Shown here piece after piece: positions 13,088-19,202 of a DNA stretch of 20,261 bases. Numbering within the stretch: the first letter of the stretch is position 1; each line of letters opens with the position of its first letter. Source of the stretch: Alphaproteobacteria bacterium (GTDB lineage: Bacteria; Pseudomonadota; Alphaproteobacteria; DAOWDM01); assembly GCA_030639035.1 (NCBI GenBank), contig DAOWDM010000082.1:1-20261 (forward strand), in the 5' to 3' direction. The translations under genes were made by a program, and so were the position numbers. A model generated the notes under the pieces. The model ran no database searches. It was not told the origin of the DNA and was given only the letters and a program-made list of their open reading frames with translations.

Positions 13088-13777
13088 TTATGACCTTTTT
13101 GCTTTAAGCTTTGCAAGAACATCACTAGCGGAGCTGTTTGTTTCACCAATTCCAGCTGCTTTCATTTTTGCTTCAAGATCTGCTCCAGATTCTTCATTTT
13201 CAAGAGCTTCTCCTGCTTTTAAGCGGTCTTCGTGTTCGGCCTGACGTTTCTGAATACGGTCAAGGGATTCCTTTGCTGTAAGCAGTTTTGAAGAACCTGA
13301 CGCATAGTTGTGGTTAATGGAAGAAGCTGCTTTTTGAACGCTGTCGGTAGTTTTAACCATAACAAGCTGACGCTTCATATCTGCTATAGACTTGCCTGTT
13401 TTTTTCACCATTGCTTTCAAACGGATAGAATGTTCTGCAAACTTCACTTGAATAGATTTTTGCAATTCCAACTCGATAGTTAATTCAACAATTTTCTCGG
13501 CTATTTCAAGAGCAAGATTCTCGTCGTTTTTCTTTAACGCTTGGCTAGCGTATCCCTCGTGTTTTTCAATCTCAGAATTGAGAGATTTTATTTTTCTGGA
13601 GGCTTCCATTTCCTTTGCCATTACTTCGGTAAGGTCTCGTTTGGCCTTTTCCATGTGGTTTTCAGCATCTGCTATTTCCTGCTCGAAAATTCTGATGCTG
13701 TTTTTATCAACAATAGCTTCACCAACTTCTCTTGCTCCGCCACGGAAAGCTGTGAAAATTTTACTTATAAGTCCCAT
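13088..13777 (-). CDS. PspA/IM30 (YjfJ-like) membrane-remodelling protein
   Basis: A 229-residue coiled-coil protein. It starts with an amphipathic helix (MGLISKIFTAFRGGAREVG) as in PspA, followed by long charged heptad-rich helices from about 30 to 160 (ADAENHMEKAKRDLTEVMAK, LALEIAEKIVELTIELELQ, VKKTGKSIADMKRQL) and a flexible C-terminus (AGIGETNSSASDVLAKLKA). PspA family proteins are bacterial ESCRT-III relatives that bind and stabilise stressed inner membranes. Its neighbours, YjfI-like before it and YjfK-like after it, identify it as the YjfJ branch, not classical PspA of the pspABC operon. AGGAA precedes the ATG by 8 nt. No sigma-54 promoter or pspF homologue is seen. Confidence 0.92.
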   Translation of the reverse strand: MGLISKIFTAFRGGAREVGEAIVDKNSIRIFEQEIADAENHMEKAKRDLTEVMAKEMEASRKIKSLNSEIEKHEGYASQALKKNDENLALEIAEKIVELTIELELQKSIQVKFAEHSIRLKAMVKKTGKSIADMKRQLVMVKTTDSVQKAASSINHNYASGSSKLLTAKESLDRIQKRQAEHEDRLKAGEALENEESGADLEAKMKAAGIGETNSSASDVLAKLKAKRS

Positions 13778-13792
13778 AATTATTTCCTTTCT

Positions 13793-14203
13793 TTATTTGA
13801 AATAAGCTTTCATAGCTTCTAATGCTTCCAGAGTATTATCGCTAAGCATTTCTATTTCATGGACAATATCATCAATAGTAGAATTTACTGATAATGCTCC
13901 AAACACAACATACTGCTCGTCAATCATCGCAAAAGAAGAAAGAGGCATCTGAACATTCATTGACAGCATAGCCTCGTTCATTGAAGCCGTTTCACTGCTT
14001 ATGATTTCATCTTTTTTGAACAAATACGAAATGCAGAGTATTTGAGTGTCTGCTATTGACAGGAAAACAGGCAATTCTTCTCTGTCTTCAACCGTGACCT
14101 TCAAAACTTCAACATCGCCATGAATAGGCTGAACTTTAAAAGAAAATATATCGTCCTCTTTGCCCTGTGCGACAAGCTGTTCTGCCAGTTTGTTAATGTC
14201 CAT
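13793..14203 (-). CDS. YjfI-like protein (DUF2170)
   Basis: A 136-residue soluble acidic protein: MDINKLAEQLVAQGKEDD, then DVEVLKVTVEDREELPVFLS and DTQILCISYLFKKDEI, ending ALEAMKAYFK. The segment SMNEAMLSMNVQMPLSSFAM then YVVFGALS resembles E. coli YjfI, about 133 residues, which is the first gene of yjfIJKLMC. The gene order YjfI-PspA-YjfK is the same here. GGAG lies upstream of the ATG; the next gene (PspA) starts 15 nt after its stop. Function is unknown; the tight linkage with PspA suggests an accessory or regulatory role. Confidence 0.75.
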   Translation of the reverse strand: MDINKLAEQLVAQGKEDDIFSFKVQPIHGDVEVLKVTVEDREELPVFLSIADTQILCISYLFKKDEIISSETASMNEAMLSMNVQMPLSSFAMIDEQYVVFGALSVNSTIDDIVHEIEMLSDNTLEALEAMKAYFK

Positions 14204-14227
14204 TATTTTTCTGCTCCTTTTATTGTG

Positions 14228-15916
14228 TCAATTCCAAGCTTTTTGATGTAGCCGATACATCAGGTTTGTTCCTATTCTGTTTGGTTCTAACGTTTTAATA
14301 TTATTGAAAAAGTTTGCTCCAAATGTAAATGCTGATAATATTTTTTCTTTGTTTATCCAGTCGTCTTTAATGTTGAGTTTATCAAGTCTTTTTATTCTAG
14401 TCTTGGCAGAAGAGCCGTTTTTAGTTGCGATTGTCCAGCCCCATTCTCCAAAACTCGGTACATTGTGATGGTATCTTTCAACATGCTTAAAGCCAGCAGT
14501 TTCCATTGTTTTCCCAACTGTTAAAAAGGCTTCCTTTGCATGATACGGGGACGTTGACTGCACTGATATTGCCCCGTCTCCTGCAAGCAAATCATGTAGT
14601 TTTTTATAAAATTTCACAGAATAAAGCTTGTTTAAATCGGGGTGACTTGGGTCTGGAAGGTCTGTAATTATAACATCAAACTTTTTTCCATTTGCTAAAA
14701 GGTCATCAACCGAATTAAAGGCATCGTTATAAATCACCTTGACTCTTTTATCTGAAAATGAATTTTTATTCAGCTCAAGCAGTGGTTTGTTGACGATTTC
14801 CACATCTGTTTTTTTCGGTTTTGAGAAAAACTCAACCATTACTTCATCAAGCTCTAACACTGTAACAGTCTTAGGATTCCATTTTAGAGCGTCCCTTAAA
14901 GCAAGCCCATCTCCTCCGCCTATAATCAGCACGTTATCCTGTCTTGCAGAGGCTGCCATTGGCGGATAAACAAGCATTGAATGATACATATACTCATCAT
15001 CGCTTGAAAATTGAGTTCTGCCATTCAAATAAAGTGCGTATATTGGCGGTTTATCCGAACCAATCAAGCGTTTTGTAACTGTAACATGCTGAAATTTTGT
15101 ATCTGTGCTAAATACTACTTTGTCCTCATAGAGCATATCTTCAAGATTTTTTCCCCATTCAACTCCATAACTCAGCAAAACAATCATCACTCCACTAACA
15201 AGCAAATGCCCTGTTAAAAGCAACTTGGCAAACTTGATTTTTGAAAAGTACACAAACAGGAAAGCAAGCCCAGCAAATAAGTTTACAATTGCAGTAAGAA
15301 CGGCTGCTTTTTCAACTGGCATTGCAAGAATAAAAATAACGAATATAGCAGAGCCGATACCTGCTCCGATATAGTCTGCTCCGTAAATAGTGCCTGCATT
15401 ATGCTCAATATGCTGACCGTATATATTTTCACGTACTCGGGCAATAAACGGTATTTCCATGCCAACCATAGCACCAATAAAAAATCCGATTACATAAGGA
15501 AAAATCTCGGCGATTTCATTCATTGTCTCGGTTAAACCGCCTGTAGGAATAAGATAAATAGGCAGTCCATAATTTTCAGAAAGCACTCTGGGGAATATAT
15601 CAACTACAGCAAAAACAACAGCTATAAGCAACACTCCTGAAGCACCTAGCAGAGCTATAAAAACCTCTAACCATGCAAAACCTGAAAATGGACATTTGAT
15701 AAGCTTGGCAGAAAAAGCACCTACTCCCATTGACACAATCATCACGCCAATCATTGCAAAAATTGCGTTTTCCATTACACCAAGAACACGCCCTGCATAA
15801 TGAGAAAGAAGATACTCGTATATAAGCCCACATGCGGCAAGCACTGCCATTGTGCTTATAAGAAAAACATCATGCAGAAAAAGTCTTGAAGGTTTTTTAA
15901 TTTTATTTAACAGCAA
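14228..15916 (-). CDS. Membrane-anchored polyamine aminopropyltransferase (spermidine synthase-like)
   Basis: A 562-residue protein. Residues about 15-250 hold some seven hydrophobic segments, the first with VLAACGLIYEYLLSHYAGRV, a hallmark of membrane-bound SpeE-like proteins. Residues 270-510 form a SAM-type fold: YLNGRTQFSSDDEYMYHSML, NVLIIGGGDGLALRDAL (GGGDG at 333-337), LELDEVM, YNDAF, and ITDLPDPSHPDLNKLYSVKF, whose Asp419 aligns with the spermidine synthase catalytic Asp. It would move an aminopropyl group from decarboxylated AdoMet onto an amine. speD lies three genes upstream, which supports this. The start is a TTG at 15916, 3 nt after the DUF350 stop, with a weak ribosome binding site, so translation may be coupled. 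Acceptor substrate is unknown. Confidence 0.87.
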   Translation of the reverse strand: MLLNKIKKPSRLFLHDVFLISTMAVLAACGLIYEYLLSHYAGRVLGVMENAIFAMIGVMIVSMGVGAFSAKLIKCPFSGFAWLEVFIALLGASGVLLIAVVFAVVDIFPRVLSENYGLPIYLIPTGGLTETMNEIAEIFPYVIGFFIGAMVGMEIPFIARVRENIYGQHIEHNAGTIYGADYIGAGIGSAIFVIFILAMPVEKAAVLTAIVNLFAGLAFLFVYFSKIKFAKLLLTGHLLVSGVMIVLLSYGVEWGKNLEDMLYEDKVVFSTDTKFQHVTVTKRLIGSDKPPIYALYLNGRTQFSSDDEYMYHSMLVYPPMAASARQDNVLIIGGGDGLALRDALKWNPKTVTVLELDEVMVEFFSKPKKTDVEIVNKPLLELNKNSFSDKRVKVIYNDAFNSVDDLLANGKKFDVIITDLPDPSHPDLNKLYSVKFYKKLHDLLAGDGAISVQSTSPYHAKEAFLTVGKTMETAGFKHVERYHHNVPSFGEWGWTIATKNGSSAKTRIKRLDKLNIKDDWINKEKILSAFTFGANFFNNIKTLEPNRIGTNLMYRLHQKAWN

Positions 15917-15919
15917 CGG

Positions 15920-16819
15920 CTACACCATAAGAGCGACTAGAAGCAAACCCATTGATATGCTTACAACGCACTGAATAAGCCCTACAGCAACATTTTTCTG
16001 ATTATTGACCTCGTCTTTTTCATCAATTCCAGAAAGTACGATTTTGTTTGCAAGAATAGAAAGAACAGAAACCAGAACCATCATAATGACAGAAAGAGCC
16101 GTCCATAAAAGAATAATATCAGTAAGTTTTGCTCCATCAAACGGCACAATTCCAGAAGCCGCTGTAATAGCAAGAGCAACGCCTATGCGATAGCCAACAA
16201 AACGCCATGCAAGAGCTGAGTTTTTCTTTAAAAGTTCGTTTTGAATAGTTGAGTCTTTGTGGTGCATGTTGTGTAATTTAATGCGATAGAACGAAGCTAA
16301 ACTTAATATAACTTGAGAAATTACATAGCCTCCAAGCAAAGCAAGAAAGCCGTCCCAGCTTGTACTATCCACCCACACCATTACAGCCCTTAAAATAATT
16401 GCAGTAGCAATTACATTTCCAGCGTCAAGAATACCTGCTGCCTGATTTCCATCTAGAATCTCTTTGTTCAAAGAAAAACTAGGCATTGAAACTTTATCAA
16501 ATACAAAACGTGTAAGCGACATTAAAGCCAGCCCTAAAACCCCATATCCTGCAACAATCAATGTTTCATAAGCAAGGTCTTGATGAGAATCTCCTGAAAC
16601 AGCACCTGTTAGCATTATAGCAACAGCAATAATCACGCCAGCAACGGCTATACCAAAAGCAGGATTGTCTTTTTCAGCAAGCTCATCAGTTGAGTTCACT
16701 CCGCTTAAAATGCCCGAAACAAACCGAACGCTAGTCAAAATCACAACAGCAACTACCAGATTGATAAGAATTGCCGACACGGTAAAACAGTTTAAACCAA
16801 GTAATTCTAGAATTTGCAC
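15920..16819 (-). CDS. DUF350 (YjfL-like) membrane protein with four internal repeats
   Basis: A 299-residue protein almost wholly made of membrane helices. Four matching segments carry an N-x-A core: DNPAFGIAVAG (Asn52), GNQAAGILDAG (Asn125), KNSALAWRFVG (Asn200) and KNVAVGLIQ (Asn276). They are spaced 73-76 residues apart, each followed by a hydrophobic helix. This is the DUF350 pattern, duplicated to four units; E. coli YjfL is much shorter. DUF350 genes often neighbour PspA-family and polyamine-enzyme genes. The start is GTG at 16819, with AGAAAGG about 9 nt upstream, 18 nt after the lipoprotein stop. The next gene follows after 3 nt. Transport or sensing at the membrane is only a guess; no function is established. 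Confidence 0.82.
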   Translation of the reverse strand: MQILELLGLNCFTVSAILINLVVAVVILTSVRFVSGILSGVNSTDELAEKDNPAFGIAVAGVIIAVAIMLTGAVSGDSHQDLAYETLIVAGYGVLGLALMSLTRFVFDKVSMPSFSLNKEILDGNQAAGILDAGNVIATAIILRAVMVWVDSTSWDGFLALLGGYVISQVILSLASFYRIKLHNMHHKDSTIQNELLKKNSALAWRFVGYRIGVALAITAASGIVPFDGAKLTDIILLWTALSVIMMVLVSVLSILANKIVLSGIDEKDEVNNQKNVAVGLIQCVVSISMGLLLVALMV

Positions 16820-16837
16820 GCTCTTAAACCTTTCTTA

Positions 16838-17734
16838 TTATTTTCCGCCATATCTACCACGAGAACTTCTAGAACTCGTTCTATGCGATGAACCGTAAAC
16901 TGAAGACCTAGACGCCCTGATAGAAGAACGAGACGGTCTGAATTTTGAATTTGATTTTCTTGCGTATGAGCTTGGACGTTTTCCAATACTGTTTCCATAC
17001 GATTTTAAATTCCCAGAGTTTGCTTTTGCAACACTATTGCTTCTCATTCTGTCAGAACGAGTAGAGTATATGCTTCTTCCATAATCATGGTGGTAACTCC
17101 ATGGACGGTGATAATGCCATGAATGGTAATAATATGGGCGATAGTAAGGTCTATTAAACATAGAATATGCTGCAAACCATACCCACATGCTTTGACCGCC
17201 ACGATTTTCCCAACGTCCATAACGAGAATTGCCTACGAGCTGACTGCCTGCCCCACCCTGCTCATCTGAAGTTTTTTCAGGAGCAGAACGTCTTGGCAAT
17301 GCTCCTTCTGATAAATCTGCAAGAACGTTAATAGTATCAACCAGAGAATCGTTATAAATTTCAGTCTCAGTAGCAGTTGCCAAAGCAGCTAAATCTTCTA
17401 AAGTTTCCTGCTTTGTTACGGCGTTTGCTCCGCTTTTTACATCTTCAAGCTGTTCTTTGAAACGAAGAATTGCAGGACAGTTAGGCTCAGCATCTCTTTT
17501 AAGATTTTCTATAAGCTCTGCCATATCAGGCTTAATGAGCTTTAGGCTGTCTGCATAGGTTTTTAATATAGCAGCATTCTGAATATTTCCTTCATTCAAG
17601 CTGCTGTTCAAACGTTCAATCTGTCGCTCGATAATGCCTACATACGCATCAATTTTTGCCTGCGAGGAATCTCCGCATGATGCCAAAAACATCAACACAG
17701 GAACAAATACAATCATTGACAGGAATTTTCTCAT
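16838..17734 (-). CDS. Lipoprotein with coiled-coil half and Tyr/His/Arg/Ser-rich tail
   Basis: A 298-residue protein with a lipoprotein signal and lipobox FLASC (Cys20), so an acylated N-terminus is expected. Residues 25-145 are predicted helical and charged (YVGIIERQIERLNSSLNEGN). Residues 160-190 contain GGAGSQLVGNSRYGRWENRG and MWVWFAAYSMF, a conserved-looking core. Residues 194-225 are extraordinarily rich in Tyr, His and Trp (RPYYRPYYYHSWHYHRPW), and the last 70 residues are rich in Arg, Ser, Lys and Gly. The core resembles lipoproteins beside DUF350 genes elsewhere (a place held by YjfM or DUF4247 proteins), but similarity is loose. It follows speD after 66 nt. A weak ribosome binding site precedes the ATG. 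Envelope role is inferred from signal and context. Confidence 0.7.
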   Translation of the reverse strand: MRKFLSMIVFVPVLMFLASCGDSSQAKIDAYVGIIERQIERLNSSLNEGNIQNAAILKTYADSLKLIKPDMAELIENLKRDAEPNCPAILRFKEQLEDVKSGANAVTKQETLEDLAALATATETEIYNDSLVDTINVLADLSEGALPRRSAPEKTSDEQGGAGSQLVGNSRYGRWENRGGQSMWVWFAAYSMFNRPYYRPYYYHSWHYHRPWSYHHDYGRSIYSTRSDRMRSNSVAKANSGNLKSYGNSIGKRPSSYARKSNSKFRPSRSSIRASRSSVYGSSHRTSSRSSRGRYGGK

Positions 17735-17780
17735 AAAATCTGCTGCTTTTAATATAAAACTACTATTGAGGGTACGATAT

Positions 17781-17799
17781 TAAAAAAGTTTGTCAAACT
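17781..17799 (-). terminator. Short palindrome plus T tract after speD (weak terminator or promoter element)
   Basis: AGTTTGTCAAACT (17787-17799) is a 13-base near-perfect palindrome starting 2 nt after the speD stop. In the minus-strand transcript AGTTT-GAC-AAACT runs straight into six T (17786-17781 side), like a weak terminator. The same bases contain TTGACA (17796-17791), a consensus -35 box facing the lipoprotein gene, though no good -10 is found. The two readings cannot be separated by eye. Confidence 0.4.
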
Positions 17800-17800
17800 A

Positions 17801-18142
17801 TTAACGCTTACCCCTGAAATGTTCGCTGATTTTTACTTCTTTTGGTTCGAATATTTTTTTCAAAGGTTCTACTGCACCAGAAGCATCACAATCACCGCAC
17901 ATAAAAACGTCCAAAGCAATATAGGAAATTTCAGGCCAAGTATGAATACTGATATGAGATTCCGCAAGAATTGCAACGCCAGTTATTCCGAATCCCTCTC
18001 CATATTCGTGCAGATTAATTTTCAAAATTGTTGCACCGCAAGTTTCGGCAGCGGTTTTCAAAGCCTTTTCAATAACCTTTTTATCAGCACAGAATCGGCT
18101 TCCCCAAAAATCTATCAGCAAGTGTTTCCCTGGAGTTATCAT
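17801..18142 (-). CDS. speD: S-adenosylmethionine decarboxylase proenzyme (class 1B)
   Basis: A 113-residue cytosolic pyruvoyl enzyme making decarboxylated AdoMet, the aminopropyl donor for spermidine. The self-cleavage site is LAESHISIHTWPE: cleavage between Glu61 and Ser62 would turn Ser62 into the pyruvoyl group. His67 and Cys82 (VFMCGDC) match the processing and catalytic residues known in the small bacterial enzyme. Length is typical of the class 1B form. It starts 24 nt after the tdh stop and is followed by the DUF350/aminopropyltransferase/PspA genes, so it supplies the cofactor substrate for the membrane enzyme at 14228-15916. GGA lies about 10 nt before the ATG. Confidence 0.96.
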   Translation of the reverse strand: MITPGKHLLIDFWGSRFCADKKVIEKALKTAAETCGATILKINLHEYGEGFGITGVAILAESHISIHTWPEISYIALDVFMCGDCDASGAVEPLKKIFEPKEVKISEHFRGKR

Positions 18143-18166
18143 TTAAATTTTCCAAAAAACATAATT

Positions 18167-19192
18167 TTATTCCCATTCAAGAATAACTTTTCCAGACTGA
18201 CCAGAATGCATAGCATCAAAACCTTTCATATAATCATCAATATGAAAATGATGAGTAATTACAGATGAGATATCAAGTCCGCTTTGAAGCATGGCTGTCA
18301 TTTTGTACCATGTTTCAAACATCTCACGACCATAAATGCCCTTTAGTTTAAGCCCTTTGAAAATAACATCAGTCCAGCTTATAGTAGTAGAATCAGGCAC
18401 TATGCCAAGCAATGCAATCTTACCGCCATGATTCATCAAATCAAGCATTTCAGAAAAAGCTTGAGCATTACCTGACATCTCAAGACCAACGTCAAAACCT
18501 TCTGTCATGTTAAGTTCGGTCATTGCTTGCTTTAAGCTTGCCTTGGCAACATTAACTGTTTTTGTAGCACCCATTTTAGCAGCAAGATTAAGCCTGTAAT
18601 CATTAACATCTGTTATGACAACATGCCTTGCTCCAACATGTTTAGCAATAGCAACAGCCATGATTCCTATAGGACCAGCTCCTGTGATAAGCACGTCTTC
18701 ACCAACCATATCAAAAGAAAGAACAGTATGAACAGCGTTTCCATAAGGATCAAGAATAGCAGCCATATCTCCGCTAATATCATCAGGAAGATGAAAAGCA
18801 TTTACAGCAGGAATTGAAAGATATTCAGCAAAGCAACCAGTCCGATTCACACCGATTCCAAAAGTATTACGACAGAGGTGTCTGCGTCCAGCCCTGCAAT
18901 TACGACAATGACCGCACGTGATATGACCTTCTCCAGAAACCCTGTCTCCTTCCTTGAAGTTTGCAACCTCACTGCCAACTTTGTCAATAATTCCATAGAA
19001 CTCATGACCTGTTGTCATAGGAACAGGAATTGTTTTTTGCGACCACTCGTCCCAGTCAAAAATATGAACATCTGTACCGCAAATTGCTGTTTTAACAATC
19101 TTTACTAAAACGTCGTTATGCCCAATTGTTGGAACTGGAACATCGTCCAGCCAAAGACCTTCCTTTGCATATTTTTTTACCAGAGCTTTCAT
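18167..19192 (-). CDS. tdh: L-threonine 3-dehydrogenase
   Basis: A 341-residue zinc- and NAD-dependent dehydrogenase that oxidises threonine to 2-amino-3-ketobutyrate. Catalytic zinc ligands Cys38 (TAICGTDVHIFDWDEW) and His63-Glu64 (TTGHEFYG) are present, as are the four structural-zinc cysteines in CGHCRNCRAGRRHLC. The NAD fold has VLITGAGPIGIMAVAIAKHV. DPYGNAVHTVLSF and the end SGKVILEW are typical of Tdh. Length equals the E. coli enzyme. It lies 10 nt after kbl, whose product uses its product. The kbl-tdh pair is a common operon. Confidence 0.97.
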   Translation of the reverse strand: MKALVKKYAKEGLWLDDVPVPTIGHNDVLVKIVKTAICGTDVHIFDWDEWSQKTIPVPMTTGHEFYGIIDKVGSEVANFKEGDRVSGEGHITCGHCRNCRAGRRHLCRNTFGIGVNRTGCFAEYLSIPAVNAFHLPDDISGDMAAILDPYGNAVHTVLSFDMVGEDVLITGAGPIGIMAVAIAKHVGARHVVITDVNDYRLNLAAKMGATKTVNVAKASLKQAMTELNMTEGFDVGLEMSGNAQAFSEMLDLMNHGGKIALLGIVPDSTTISWTDVIFKGLKLKGIYGREMFETWYKMTAMLQSGLDISSVITHHFHIDDYMKGFDAMHSGQSGKVILEWE

Positions 19193-19202
19193 TGTTTTTT
19201 CC

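Noticed and set aside
16838..17100. Tandem DNA repeat behind the Arg/Ser-rich and Tyr/His-rich tail
   Set aside because: Codons vary and no exact repeated DNA unit is seen; it is composition bias, not a tandem array.
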